From NCBI RefSeq assembly GCF_914271435.1, contig NZ_CAJZAI010000027.1, positions 1-41,900 of the forward strand: a stretch of DNA of 41,900 nucleotides, read 5' to 3'. This DNA is from Cupriavidus laharis. GTDB lineage: Bacteria; Pseudomonadota; Gammaproteobacteria; Burkholderiales; Burkholderiaceae. The position numbers and the translations under genes are program-made. Below the pieces are notes generated by a model. It was not told the DNA's origin. It made no database searches and was given only the letters and a program-made list of their open reading frames with translations. Of the stretch, positions 22,648-32,283 are shown piece by piece; positions within the stretch are counted from its first letter, which is position 1, and every line of letters begins with the position of its first letter.

Positions 22648-25600
22648 ATGTCCATTCTCAAACTCTGTCGGACCGTTGCGCTGGTCCTGTTAGCTTTCAT
22701 ACCAATCGTCGGGCACCCGGACGACACGGACATCTTCACGGTGCAGCCTTCGGGTTCCGCTACGTCGGCGCCCAACATCCTGTTTATCCTGGACAACACG
22801 GCAAACTGGTCCAAGGCATCGCAACACTGGGTGGGGTCTGCTACGCAAGGTGAGGCTGAACTGAAGGCGATCGCCAACTTTGTCGCGAACCTGAAGCAGC
22901 CCGTCAATGTCGGGGTCATGATGCTGACAGCCCATGGCAACAGCCGCGACGGCGGGTATGTGCGGTTTGGTGTGCGCGACATGTCGTCCTCCACCAATAA
23001 CCTGGCACTGCAGAAGATCTTAACTGGCATCAACGTCAATGCGCCGGACGAAGAAATCTCGCAGTCATCGGGCGACTATGCCAACTCGTTGTACGAGTCC
23101 TGGCTATATCTGACAGGTTCCCCCACGAGCTGGGCCGGGATGGATCCGATGGCCGACTATGCCGGCAACAATGGCACGAGCCAGGACAATCTCACGACAT
23201 CGTCCCCAAGCGGAGGCGGCTTGACCGCCGGCTTCGCATATAAGGGCTCTGCCAACGGTTCTGGCTACAACAGCCCGCTCGGCGGCGGCTGCGGCAAGAC
23301 ATATATCGTCTTCATCGGCAACAACCGCCAGGGCCAGCTTCCGCCCGTGCCTGCTGCGACAGACCCTGCCGCGACGACGCTTACCAAGTACAAGTATTCG
23401 TCGGTGCCTGACGTTCAGTCAGCATGGACGCGTTTCCTCAGGTTGCGTCCCGATCTGGGCCCAGGCAGCACTGCAGCGGCGAATGGCTCGATCATCACCT
23501 ACACCATTGACGCCTGGCATGACCAGCAGAATGCCGACTTCACCACGATGATGAAGAATATGGCATTTCAGGGCGGCGGCGACTATTTTCAGGCCGGTAG
23601 CGACGACGCGCTGAACCTGGCATTGCAGAAGATCCTGAACCGGGTCCTTGCGTACAACTCGGTCTTTGCTTCGGTTTCGCTTCCTGTGTCCGTCAGCGTG
23701 CGTGGCACTTACCTGAATCAGGTCTACCTGGGCATGTTCCGCCCCGATAGCGACGCCAAGCCGAACTGGGTGGGCAATCTCAAGCAGTACCAGCTGAACG
23801 CCGACAAATCGACCAGCCCGCCGACAGTCTTCCTGGCAGATGCCAACGGTGCCGTGGCGGAGAATCCGAACACTGGCTTCGTCAATCCGGACGTGACAAG
23901 CATCTGGACGGTGCCGTCCAGCTTTTGGGATATCACAAACTATCCTCTGTCGCAGGGATCAGGCGGCAGCTCCGACGCGCCGGACGGCGACCTTGTTGAA
24001 AAGGGCGGGGCTGGGCAGAGCCTTCGTACCACCTTTCCGACGGACCAGTCGAGCCGTGCCGTTTATACCTGCACTGGAACATGCAGCAAGGACTCCGCGC
24101 TTTCCGGTAGCCTCTTCAATACAGCCAATGCATCGATCGATGCATCCAAGCTTGGCCTGTCCACGGGTACCAGCAAGGATTCTGTCATCAATTGGATTCG
24201 CGGTGGTAATGTCAAGGTCGATGACCCCAACGTTGCCAATCCTTCGGCACCAACGAAATACAACATCCGCGGCTTTGCCCATGGCGACGTTCTCCATTCC
24301 CGGCCTGCGGTCATAAACTATGCCCGGACGTCCGACGACGTGGTGGTGTTCTACGGGTCGAATGATGGCATGCTCCATGCCGTGAAGGGCGGCCCCGCAG
24401 GCGGCAATGAACTGTGGAGCTTCATCCCGTCGGAGCACTTCCCGAAGTTTGGTCGGATGTATGACCATTCGCCCACGATTTCTTCCGCGAATCCGAAGCC
24501 CTATTTCGTCGATGGCTCTGCCACGGTCTATACCTCTTCGACCAGCACTGACGGCAAGATCGATGCGACGCGCGGCGACAAGGCGTACCTCTTCCTCACG
24601 ATGCGGCGTGGTGGCCGCTTCATCTACGCGCTGGACGTCAGTGATCCGGCAACCCCCAAGTTCCTCTGGAAGCGCAGCAATGCCGATACCGGTTTTGGCG
24701 AGTTGGGCCAAACCTGGTCTGATCTGCGCGTTGCAAAGATTCGCGCCTCGACTGATCCCGTGCTGATCTTCGGCCTCGGCTATGATCCGGACGCGAATGA
24801 CCCCGTGGTACAGAAGACGGCAACCATGGGGCGTGGCGTCATGGTACTGAATGCTGTGACCGGCATACCTGTCTGGCAGGCGGGCGTCGCTGCCACTACC
24901 GGTGAGGACGGCCTGAACGTGCCCGGCATGTCCTATGCCATTCCTGCCAACATGGCGATCATCGATTCGGACCGGGACGGCTACATTGACCGCATCTACG
25001 CCGCCGATACCGGTGCGAACATCTGGCGCGTCAATATCAGCAACGCGACGCCTTCGAACTGGACCGTGTCTTTGCTGGCGACATTGGGCGGCACAGGTGC
25101 CGACGCACGAAAGTTCTTTTATGCCCCCGACGTGGTACCGCCGTCGACGACAAATCCCTCGTCCGATACTCTGCTGATCGGGTCCGGCGATCGGGAACAT
25201 CCCTTCGATACCAGTATTCAGAACCGTTACTACATGATCAAGGACGACCATGCGCTCAACGCGGTGCCGTCGACCACGATTACGGAGGGGCCACTTGGCT
25301 CCAGTACCGGTACGGCTGGACAGCTCTATGACGCCACCGCCAACCTGATCCAGGTCGGCACGGCAGATGAGGTCAAGGCAGCTGGCGCCGCGCTGACTGC
25401 TGCCAGCGGGTGGTATATCGTCCTGGGCACGGGCGAGAAGGTGGTAAGCGGGTCTGCCACGCTGTCGGGAACGGTCATATTCGGCACCAACACGCCGAAG
25501 GCCGCAGCGCCAAACTCCTGCACCGGCGACCTTGGCGAAGCACGCCTCTACCAGCTGAATTACCTGAACGGCGCTGCCATCCAGGATGTCAACAAGACCG

Positions 25601-25794
25601 GCGGTCTGACCACCACGGACCGGTACCAGGTTCGTGCAGGGGGCGGGTTCCCGCCCACACCGGTTCCCGTAGCCGTGAAGATTGGTGACGCGACATACGA
25701 TGCCGCCATCAGCGGCACGCAGGTTCTCACCCCGGCCGGGCCGCAGTTGGGTCGCCGCTACCGCATCTATTGGCGCAAGGGAATCGACGGATGA
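22648..25794 (+). CDS. pilY1: PilY1-type pilus tip adhesin
   Basis: 1048 residues with a signal peptide (about 1-22). An N-terminal vWA-like region starts at PNILFILDNTANW; the MIDAS motif D-x-S-x-S is altered to D49-N-T51-A-N53. The C-terminal half is the PilY1 beta-propeller, with family motifs VVFYGSNDGMLHAVKGG, GDKAYLFLTMRRGGRFIYALDV and a perfect Ca2+ loop D773-S-D775-R-D777-G-Y-I-D781 followed by RIYAADTGANIWRV. In Pseudomonas this loop controls pilus extension and retraction. It is the last pil gene, 51 bp after pilX. Length is normal for the family and the reading frame is intact. Confidence 0.94.
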   Translation: MSILKLCRTVALVLLAFIPIVGHPDDTDIFTVQPSGSATSAPNILFILDNTANWSKASQHWVGSATQGEAELKAIANFVANLKQPVNVGVMMLTAHGNSRDGGYVRFGVRDMSSSTNNLALQKILTGINVNAPDEEISQSSGDYANSLYESWLYLTGSPTSWAGMDPMADYAGNNGTSQDNLTTSSPSGGGLTAGFAYKGSANGSGYNSPLGGGCGKTYIVFIGNNRQGQLPPVPAATDPAATTLTKYKYSSVPDVQSAWTRFLRLRPDLGPGSTAAANGSIITYTIDAWHDQQNADFTTMMKNMAFQGGGDYFQAGSDDALNLALQKILNRVLAYNSVFASVSLPVSVSVRGTYLNQVYLGMFRPDSDAKPNWVGNLKQYQLNADKSTSPPTVFLADANGAVAENPNTGFVNPDVTSIWTVPSSFWDITNYPLSQGSGGSSDAPDGDLVEKGGAGQSLRTTFPTDQSSRAVYTCTGTCSKDSALSGSLFNTANASIDASKLGLSTGTSKDSVINWIRGGNVKVDDPNVANPSAPTKYNIRGFAHGDVLHSRPAVINYARTSDDVVVFYGSNDGMLHAVKGGPAGGNELWSFIPSEHFPKFGRMYDHSPTISSANPKPYFVDGSATVYTSSTSTDGKIDATRGDKAYLFLTMRRGGRFIYALDVSDPATPKFLWKRSNADTGFGELGQTWSDLRVAKIRASTDPVLIFGLGYDPDANDPVVQKTATMGRGVMVLNAVTGIPVWQAGVAATTGEDGLNVPGMSYAIPANMAIIDSDRDGYIDRIYAADTGANIWRVNISNATPSNWTVSLLATLGGTGADARKFFYAPDVVPPSTTNPSSDTLLIGSGDREHPFDTSIQNRYYMIKDDHALNAVPSTTITEGPLGSSTGTAGQLYDATANLIQVGTADEVKAAGAALTAASGWYIVLGTGEKVVSGSATLSGTVIFGTNTPKAAAPNSCTGDLGEARLYQLNYLNGAAIQDVNKTGGLTTTDRYQVRAGGGFPPTPVPVAVKIGDATYDAAISGTQVLTPAGPQLGRRYRIYWRKGIDG

Positions 25795-25802
25795 CAAGCC
25801 AA

Positions 25803-25821
25803 GGGCATGCTCGGCATGCCC
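25803..25821 (+). terminator. Hairpin after pilY1
   Basis: GGGCATGC (25803-25810) and GCATGCCC (25814-25821) form a perfect 8-bp stem with a TCG loop, 8 bp after the pilY1 stop. No T-run follows, so it is a moderate candidate for the operon end. The next 230 bp to the small secreted protein gene show no other clear feature. Confidence 0.5.
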
Positions 25822-26055
25822 TCACTGACTGGCCACCGGATATCGTCAGGTTGCCCTGTCATCTCCGACTGACCTGGCTGTTCAATCGAGCACGACAAAC
25901 GAGCGGTTATAGCCACTCGTTTTTCCGAGCCACTGCTTCGGCACACCTGCAACCCCACTGGCGACACGCAGGCGCCGCTGCCACAATGACCTTTTGCAGC
26001 CTGGTCTTCTTCCCATCGCACCGCCTGCGGCAAGGAGCGATGACGGAATTCTCAC

Positions 26056-26328
26056 GTGATCCTTCGACTTCTCATTTTCCTGCTGCTGTCATGGCAGGTT
26101 GCCTCGGCTGCCGAGGCACCTGCCAGTGGCGCTTCGGGTCAGGTTCGCAGTCCTGCTTCCGCTCCGCGAGCGGCAAGGCCGGAGCGCTCGACCTCGAACC
26201 AGTATTCCCTGCGTCCCGGCAATGACGGCCAGGCTGGAAGCAGCTTTGGCCTGAAACTCCGGCCTGGAAGCGCTATGCGGGACGATGACGGCGGCGCCCG
26301 TGACAGGCTTGACTATCCCCGCAGGTAG
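26056..26328 (+). CDS. Hypothetical small secreted protein
   Basis: 90 residues from a GTG at 26056. The N-terminus is a convincing signal peptide (ILRLLIFLLLSWQVASA, cleavage near 19). The mature part is short, Ala/Ser/Arg/Gly-rich and disordered, with QYSLRPGNDGQAGSSFGLKLRPG in its centre and a basic end. No family recognised. The ribosome site is weak (CGGA about 13 bases upstream); a competing ATG at 26040 with AAGGAG in front reads another frame without protein-like features. It follows the pilus operon and may be a late member or a separate gene. Confidence 0.45.
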   Translation: MILRLLIFLLLSWQVASAAEAPASGASGQVRSPASAPRAARPERSTSNQYSLRPGNDGQAGSSFGLKLRPGSAMRDDDGGARDRLDYPRR

Positions 26329-26393
26329 GCGCCAACGGCAAGGAGCCCCGCTTTCCGGTACCCTTGCCATTCACCGCCAAGCCGAGGAGTCCC

Positions 26394-27590
26394 ATGCACT
26401 ACAGTCCCGACCCGGCAGTCCCGCAAGCCCGCGACACCGTCCGCCACCTGCGCGCCTCACGCATCCGCGAAGTTGCCAACGCCGGCATCGGCCTGCCCGA
26501 CGTGCTGCCGTTCTGGTTCGGCGAATCCGACCAAATCACCCCGGACTTCGTCCGTGACGCAGCGGCGCGCGCGCTGGCGGGCGGCGCCACGTTCTATACG
26601 CACAATCTCGGCATCGCACCGCTGCGCAGCGCGCTTGCCGACTACGTCGGCGCGCTGCATGGCACCACGCGCATCGAGAATGTCGCGGTCACGAGCGCGG
26701 GCGTCAATGGCCTGATGCTGGCGGCCCAGCTGATCGCCGGCCCCGGCGACCGCGTGGTCGCCGTCACGCCGCTGTGGCCCAACCTGGTGGAGATCCCGAA
26801 GATCCTCGGCGCCTCGGTCGAGACAGTCTCGCTCGACTATGGCCCGCACGGCTGGACCCTCGATGTCGACAAGCTGCTGGCCGCGCTGACGCCGGGCACG
26901 CGTGCGCTGATGGTCAATTCGCCCAACAACCCGACCGGCTGGGCGATGTCGCGCGCGGCGCAGCGTACCGTGCTTGACCATTGCCGCCGGCATGGCATCT
27001 GGATCATTGCCGATGAAGTCTACGAGCGCCTCTACTACGGCGACGAGCCCGGCGGCGGCGACAGCCGCACCGCGCCGTCGTTCCTCGACATTGCCGAGCG
27101 CGAGGAGCGCGTCATCTGCATCAACTCGTTCTCCAAGGCCTGGCTGATGACGGGTTGGCGGCTCGGCTGGATGGTGCTGCCGTCATCGATGACGGACGAT
27201 CTTGGCAAGCTGATCGAATACAACACCTCGTGCGCGCCGTCGTTCGTGCAGGAGGCGGGCGTGGCGGCGGTGCGCGAGGGCGAGCCGTTCACGCGTGACC
27301 TGGTGCAGCGGCTGCGCACCGCGCGCGACCACCTGGTGGGTGCGCTGTCCGGATTGCCGGGCGTGGACGCGCATGCGCCCGATGGCGCCATGTACGTGTT
27401 CTTCCGTCTATCCGGCACCACGGACAGCCTGGCCTTGTGCAAGCAACTCGTGCGCGAAGCGGGGCTGGGGCTTGCGCCGGGCAGCGCATTCGGCGATGAA
27501 GGAGAGGGATTTGTGCGCTGGTGCTATGCGTGCGATCCCGCTCGTCTCGACGAAGGCGTGCGGCGCCTGCGCCGGTTCCTCGGGCGCTGA
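26394..27590 (+). CDS. Class I/II aminotransferase (aspartate-type, PLP)
   Basis: 398 residues from the ATG at 26394 with GAGGAG upstream. Fold type I motifs are in order: TSAGVNGLMLAAQ near 105, NSPNNPTGW around 180 (PLP and substrate contacts), ADEVYERLYY around 210 (Asp and Tyr for the pyridine ring), and K248 in NSFSKAWLMTGWRLGW, the Schiff-base lysine and phosphate-binding Arg. The C-terminal RWCYACDPARLDEGV contains an Arg for the alpha-carboxylate. Substrate is not deducible; these proteins are often generic pyridoxal-phosphate aminotransferases. It stands alone and converges on the efflux operon with 13 bp between. Confidence 0.9.
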   Translation: MHYSPDPAVPQARDTVRHLRASRIREVANAGIGLPDVLPFWFGESDQITPDFVRDAAARALAGGATFYTHNLGIAPLRSALADYVGALHGTTRIENVAVTSAGVNGLMLAAQLIAGPGDRVVAVTPLWPNLVEIPKILGASVETVSLDYGPHGWTLDVDKLLAALTPGTRALMVNSPNNPTGWAMSRAAQRTVLDHCRRHGIWIIADEVYERLYYGDEPGGGDSRTAPSFLDIAEREERVICINSFSKAWLMTGWRLGWMVLPSSMTDDLGKLIEYNTSCAPSFVQEAGVAAVREGEPFTRDLVQRLRTARDHLVGALSGLPGVDAHAPDGAMYVFFRLSGTTDSLALCKQLVREAGLGLAPGSAFGDEGEGFVRWCYACDPARLDEGVRRLRRFLGR

Positions 27591-27603
27591 GCCAGGCAAT
27601 CCG

Positions 27604-29106
27604 TCATTGCACGGCCGGGGCCGCCGCACTGGCGGCGCTGGCCTGCGCTTCTTCCTCCCACCAGCCGCCCCCCAGCGCCTGCAGCAGCGCGGCCGAATCG
27701 GCCAGCCGGTTCGCGCTTGCCTGTGCCAGGTCCAGCGATGCCTGGCGCGACTGGCGCTCCGCATCGAGCAGCGTCAGTTGGCTGACGCCGCCCAGCCGGT
27801 ACTGCTCCGAGACGATGGCCAGCGTGGCGCGGGCTTGCCGCGCATTGTCGGCGCGCGCGCGCAGCGTGGCCGCGTCGGCTTCGAGCGCGCGCAGCGCGTC
27901 GGCGACGTTCTGCAAGCCCTGCAGCACAGCCTGGCGGTAGGCCGCCAGCGACTGTTCATAGGCGGCCTCGGCCGCGCGCTTGCGCGCGAGCAGTTCGCCA
28001 CCGTGAAACACGGGCTGCACCAGGCCGGCGGCCAGGCTCCAGACATTGAAGCTGTCGAACAAATTGCGCGCGGTGGTGGACTGCCAGCCGCCGCTCGCGC
28101 TGAGCGTGATCTGCGGATAGAGATTGGCCGTGGCCACGCCGATATTGGCCGAGGCCTGGTGCAGCAGCGCTTCGGCCGCGCGGATGTCCGGACGGCGGCG
28201 CGCCAGCGTGGATGGCAGACTGACCGGCAGGGTATCCGGCAACTGCAGATCTTCGAGCCTGAACTCCGGCAACTGCGCCGCAGCGGGCGTCTGGCCCGTG
28301 TAGACCGCAAGCTGGTGGCGCGTGGCCTCGATCTGCTGCGCGAGCCCGGGGATCAGGGCTTGCGTCTGCGCCAGTTCGGAACGCTGGCGCTGCACGTCGA
28401 CGCGAGCGACACCACCGGTGCGCAACCGGTCCTCGGCAATGCCCACCTCGCGCTGCTGCGCGTCGGCAATCGCCACGGTTTCGGCCAGCTGCGCGCGCAG
28501 CCCCGCTTCGCGGATCGCTGCCGTGGCGACATTGGCGGCGAGCGCCAGGCGCGCTGCCTCGAACTCGTAACGCTGGTAGTCCACTGCCGCCAGCAGCCCT
28601 TCCAGCTCGCGCCGCTGTCCGCCGAACAGGTCCAGTACGTACGAGACCTGTACCGTCGCGCCATACAACGTGAAAGGTCCGGGGCTCGGAATCGCCGTGA
28701 TGCCGAGCGACTGGAAGTTGACCTGCTGGCGTGTCGTATTGAGGTTCGCGTCCACTGTCGGCCAGCGCGTGGCGCCAGTGCGCGCGGCCAGGTTCTCCTG
28801 CGCCTCGCGCAGCTTCGCCTGCGCCTGCGCGAGGGTCGGGCTGTCATCGAGCGCGGCGCGGATGGTCGCATCGAGCGCGGGGCTGCGGAACAGTGCCCAC
28901 CACTGCGCGGGCACATCGGCGCCGCTCGCGAATGCCTGTGACTGGCCGTGCGGGAGGCCGCCGGGCATGTCGGCGGCGACCGTGGCCTGCGGTTGCGGGC
29001 CGGCCACATAGCCGGGGTCGGCAGGCGACGCCGGTGCGCGGAAATCGGGACCGACCGCGCACGCGGTGAGCAGCAGGCAGCCAAAAAGCGGAAGACATGG
29101 ACGCAT
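27604..29106 (-). CDS. Outer membrane factor lipoprotein, NodT/OprM family
   Basis: 500 residues. Lipoprotein signal with LLTAC at residues 12-16. Two tandem TolC-like repeats are visible, each with long heptad-type helices (QAQAKLREAQENLAARTGA, ALAANVATAAIREAGLRAQLAE, then RARADNARQARATLAIVSEQ) and beta strands for the barrel. It forms the channel across the outer membrane for the ABC exporter encoded just upstream. The ATG has GGGAGC about 7 bases upstream. It is the last gene of the minus-strand operon, 13 bp after the permease. Confidence 0.93.
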   Translation of the reverse strand: MRPCLPLFGCLLLTACAVGPDFRAPASPADPGYVAGPQPQATVAADMPGGLPHGQSQAFASGADVPAQWWALFRSPALDATIRAALDDSPTLAQAQAKLREAQENLAARTGATRWPTVDANLNTTRQQVNFQSLGITAIPSPGPFTLYGATVQVSYVLDLFGGQRRELEGLLAAVDYQRYEFEAARLALAANVATAAIREAGLRAQLAETVAIADAQQREVGIAEDRLRTGGVARVDVQRQRSELAQTQALIPGLAQQIEATRHQLAVYTGQTPAAAQLPEFRLEDLQLPDTLPVSLPSTLARRRPDIRAAEALLHQASANIGVATANLYPQITLSASGGWQSTTARNLFDSFNVWSLAAGLVQPVFHGGELLARKRAAEAAYEQSLAAYRQAVLQGLQNVADALRALEADAATLRARADNARQARATLAIVSEQYRLGGVSQLTLLDAERQSRQASLDLAQASANRLADSAALLQALGGGWWEEEAQASAASAAAPAVQ

Positions 29107-29119
29107 GGCGTGGGCTCCC

Positions 29120-30268
29120 TCAGTCCAGCGTGCGGCGGTAGAAGCGCACCGCGATCGCCATCACCACCACGATGAACAGCGCCATCGGCCAGACATTGGG
29201 CCACAGCTCCGTCCAGCCGTTGCCCTTGAGCAGGATGCCCCGGATGATGCGGTGGAAGTACGTCATCGGCAGGATGTTGCCGATCGCCTGCGCCCAGCCC
29301 GGCATGCCCGCGAACGGGAACATGAAGCCGGACAGCAGGATATTGGGCAGGAAGTAGAAGAAGGTGAGCTGCATGGCCTGCAACTGGTTCTGCGCCAGCG
29401 ACGACAGCGTGATGCCGACCGTCAGGTTGGCCGCGATGAACAGCAGCGCCGCCATGTACAACACCAGCACGGAGCCGAAGAACGGCACCTGGAACACCCA
29501 GCGCGCGGCGATCAGCACGATGGTGGACTGGATCAGGCCGATGAAGATGTACGGGACGATCTTGCCGGTCATCACCTCGATCGGCTTCACGGGCGTGGCG
29601 AGCAGGTTCTCCATGGTGCCGCGCTCGCGTTCGCGCGTCATGGCCAGGCCCGTCATCATGACCATCGTCATGGTCAGGATCACGCCCATCAGCCCCGGAA
29701 TGATGTTGTACTGCGTGATGCCTTCGGGGTTGTAGAGCCGCTGCACCTGCACGTCGAAGGGCGCCTTGCCGCCGGCCAGCGGCGCGAGCGACCCTTTCAG
29801 GTCGGTGCGCGCCACGCTGAACGGCAACTGCGCGAGCGCGGCAATCGCGGCGCCGGTGGCGGACGGGTCGGTGGCATCGGCTTCGACGAGCAGCGCGGGC
29901 CGTTCGCCGCGCAGCAGCTTGCGCGTGAAGTCGGGCGGAATGCTGACCACGAACTGCACAGTGCCCTTCATCAGCGCCTCGCGCCCGGCATGTTCGTCCG
30001 GCAGCGTGCCCACCATCCTGAAGTAGGTGGAGTTCTCCATGCTGGCGATGAACGATCGCGTGAACTCGCTCTGGTCGGCGGCGATCACGGCGGTCGGCAG
30101 GTGGCGCGGGTCGGTGTTGATGGCAAAACCGAACAGCAGCAGCTGCATGATCGGCAACCCGACGATCATGCCGAACGTGACGCGGTCGCGCCGCAATTGC
30201 AGGAACTCCTTGAGCACGATGCTCCACCAGCGCTCAAGGGAGAAGCCGAATCGTCCGTTGCGTTTCAT
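29120..30268 (-). CDS. ABC-2 type efflux permease (YbhS/YhhJ-like)
   Basis: 382 residues, one N-terminal helix, a periplasmic domain of roughly 140 residues (about 50-190) and five C-terminal helices: the ABC-2 (type V) export topology. The motif GLAMTRERERGTMENLLATPVKPIEVMTGKI is the classic cytoplasmic coupling segment. KEFLQLRRDR near the start is conserved in the YbhS/YbhR/YhhJ group, which exports drugs and other compounds with an HlyD adaptor. Only one permease gene is present, so it probably works as a homodimer. The first codon overlaps the ATPase stop by 4 bases. Confidence 0.93.
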   Translation of the reverse strand: MKRNGRFGFSLERWWSIVLKEFLQLRRDRVTFGMIVGLPIMQLLLFGFAINTDPRHLPTAVIAADQSEFTRSFIASMENSTYFRMVGTLPDEHAGREALMKGTVQFVVSIPPDFTRKLLRGERPALLVEADATDPSATGAAIAALAQLPFSVARTDLKGSLAPLAGGKAPFDVQVQRLYNPEGITQYNIIPGLMGVILTMTMVMMTGLAMTRERERGTMENLLATPVKPIEVMTGKIVPYIFIGLIQSTIVLIAARWVFQVPFFGSVLVLYMAALLFIAANLTVGITLSSLAQNQLQAMQLTFFYFLPNILLSGFMFPFAGMPGWAQAIGNILPMTYFHRIIRGILLKGNGWTELWPNVWPMALFIVVVMAIAVRFYRRTLD

Positions 30269-31257
30269 GGCTGTTCCTTGCGCGTCCTGCGGCCCGCACC
30301 GGCGCCTGCGCCCATGTTGTCTTCGGCGCGGCTCATCATGTGGATGAAGACGTCTTCCAGGCTGGTCTGGGTTGGCTCGACACGCCGGCCGGGGCCGGCC
30401 AGGCGCCGCAGCGTTTCGCCAAGCAGCGCGCCGTCCCGGCCGGTCACGTGCAGCGCGGTGCCGAACACCACGGTCTGCTCCACGCCCGGGGCGCCGTGCA
30501 GCTGTTCGGACAGCGCGGCGAGGTCATCGCCTTCCACGTTCCAGGTACTCAGGTTCTGGCTGGCTACCACTTCATCGGCGGTGCCTTGCGCCAGCAGCTT
30601 GCCATAGGCGATGTAGGCGAGCTTGTGGCAGCGCTCGGCCTCGTCCATGTAATGCGTGCTGACCAGCACCGAGATGCCGCGCGCGGCCAGCAGGTGAAGC
30701 TGCTCCCAGAAATCTCGGCGGGCCTTTGGGTCGACGCCGGCGGTGGGTTCGTCGAGCAGCAGCAGTTCAGGCTCGTGCAGCAGGCAGGCTGCCAGCGCCA
30801 GGCGTTGCTTCCAGCCGCCGGAGAGGGCGCCGGCCAATTGGCCGGAGCGCGTGGCCAGCCCCAGGTCTTCCAGCGCGCGGTCGACCGCCTCGCGCCGGTT
30901 GGGCATGCCGTAGACGCGCGCGACGAAGTCCAGGTTCTCGCGGATCGACAGGTCGTCCCAGTACGAGAATTTCTGCGTCATGTAGCCGACGCGGCGCTTG
31001 ATCTCGTCGGACTCGCGCAGGATGTCGAAGCCCAGGCAGGTGCCCTGGCCGGAATCGGGCGTCAGCAGGCCGCACATCATGCGGATCGACGTGGTCTTGC
31101 CGCTGCCGTTCGGGCCCAGGAAGCCGAAGATCTCGCCGCGCGCGACCTGCATGGTGAGGTCGTTGACCACATGCTTGTCGCCGTAGTGCTTGTTGAGGCC
31201 GCGCACATCGATGGCAAGGCCGCCGTTGGTTCCGTTCGCGGTGGACGTGCGGCTCAT
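30265..31257 (-). CDS. ABC transporter ATP-binding protein
   Basis: 330 residues from the ATG at 31257, which overlaps the adaptor stop by 4 bases; the frame is open upstream but that part lies inside the adaptor gene. All ABC motifs are present: Walker A 48-GPNGSGKTT, Q95 in YMTQKFSYW, signature LSGGWKQRL (145-153), Walker B LLLLDE (E170) and H202 in STHYMDEAE. The Trp-Lys-Gln-Arg version of the signature is usual in this export subgroup. The C-terminal 90 residues form the DUF4162-like extension. One nucleotide-binding domain only, unlike the fused pair in E. coli YbhF. Confidence 0.95.
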   Translation of the reverse strand: MSRTSTANGTNGGLAIDVRGLNKHYGDKHVVNDLTMQVARGEIFGFLGPNGSGKTTSIRMMCGLLTPDSGQGTCLGFDILRESDEIKRRVGYMTQKFSYWDDLSIRENLDFVARVYGMPNRREAVDRALEDLGLATRSGQLAGALSGGWKQRLALAACLLHEPELLLLDEPTAGVDPKARRDFWEQLHLLAARGISVLVSTHYMDEAERCHKLAYIAYGKLLAQGTADEVVASQNLSTWNVEGDDLAALSEQLHGAPGVEQTVVFGTALHVTGRDGALLGETLRRLAGPGRRVEPTQTSLEDVFIHMMSRAEDNMGAGAGAGRRTRKEQP

Positions 31258-32255
31258 GGCTGGAGCACCTCCACGGGCTGGCCAGGCCGCAGCTTGGGCG
31301 CGTCGGCCTCGGCGGGGCGCGCTTCGATCAGGAACACCAGCTTGCGGCGCGTCTCGTTGCTGTAGATTACCGGCGGGGTGTATTCGGCTTCGTTCGACAC
31401 ATAGCTGATGGTGGCCGCCACCTGCGCGGAGCAACCGTCGCAACGCACCTGCACCGATTGGCCGTTGCGCAGCGCCCCGACCACGGTCTCCGGCACGTAG
31501 AAGCGCACCTTGACGTTGCCGGGCGGCAGCATGCGCACCACCGGGCTGCCGGCGGGAACCCATTCGCCGAGGCGATAGGGTGTGTCATACACGAGCCCGG
31601 CCTGCGTGGCCGATACCGCCTTGCGCGAGAGCTTCCATTCCGCCTGCGCCAGCGCCGCGCGCGCGGCCTCGACCTGCGCGGCTTGTGCGGCCTGCTGGGC
31701 ATCGCGGCCGGGCAGGCGCGCAACGTCGATATCGCGCTGCAGTTCGCGCACGCGTGCCGCGTCGCTGGCGGCGGTGGCGCGTGACTCTTCCAACTGCGCC
31801 TGCGAGATGCCGCCGATGTCGTACTGCTGCTGGTCGCGCCTGAACTGCGCGGCGCTGCGTTGCGCAGTGGCCTGGGCCTGCGCGAGCTGGGCGCGGCTGA
31901 CATCGACCTCGACCGGACGCTTGCCGGTCTTCATGTCGGCGAGCTGCGCCTCGGCGGCGCGCAGCTGCTCGGCCGCCTGCTGGCGCGCCGCGCGTTCGTC
32001 GTCGGACTCCAGCACGAACAGCGCCGTGCCCTTGCCCACCTGCTGGCCGCGCTGCACCGCCAGGCTGTCCAGCCGGCCCGCGAACGGCGAGGCCACGCTG
32101 ACGAATTCACCTTCGACATACCCCTGCCACGTGACGGACTTGTCCTGACCGCATGCCGTCAGGGTTGCCAGCGGAAGCAGCAGGGCCAGCGTGGGCCACA
32201 TGCGTCGTGCGATGGCGGCGGCGAGGACATCGGGCAGGAATCGGGGGGCTTGCAT
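31254..32255 (-). CDS. HlyD-family periplasmic adaptor lipoprotein (YbhG-like)
   Basis: 333 residues from the ATG at 32255, where GGAG is 6 bases upstream; an in-frame ATG at 32270 is less well placed. A signal peptide with TLTAC (lipobox) suggests an inner-membrane lipoprotein. The order is split lipoyl strand (SPFAGRLDSLAVQRGQQV), a long coiled coil at about 80-195 (LRAAEAQLADMK, RAQLAQAQATAQR, VEAARAALAQAEW) and the second lipoyl half plus beta-barrel (GLVYDTPYRLGEWVPAGSPV). It should link the ABC permease to the NodT channel. Second gene of the operon. Confidence 0.93.
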   Translation of the reverse strand: MQAPRFLPDVLAAAIARRMWPTLALLLPLATLTACGQDKSVTWQGYVEGEFVSVASPFAGRLDSLAVQRGQQVGKGTALFVLESDDERAARQQAAEQLRAAEAQLADMKTGKRPVEVDVSRAQLAQAQATAQRSAAQFRRDQQQYDIGGISQAQLEESRATAASDAARVRELQRDIDVARLPGRDAQQAAQAAQVEAARAALAQAEWKLSRKAVSATQAGLVYDTPYRLGEWVPAGSPVVRMLPPGNVKVRFYVPETVVGALRNGQSVQVRCDGCSAQVAATISYVSNEAEYTPPVIYSNETRRKLVFLIEARPAEADAPKLRPGQPVEVLQP

Positions 32256-32283
32256 GGCAGCTCCGGGCATGGCGTGGGTGCGG

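Noticed and set aside
23959..25797. 612-codon minus-strand frame
   Set aside because: Opposite pilY1, whose frame and motifs are certain.
27295..28941. 548-codon plus-strand frame
   Set aside because: Runs out of the aminotransferase gene into the antisense of the NodT gene; no independent start or motif.
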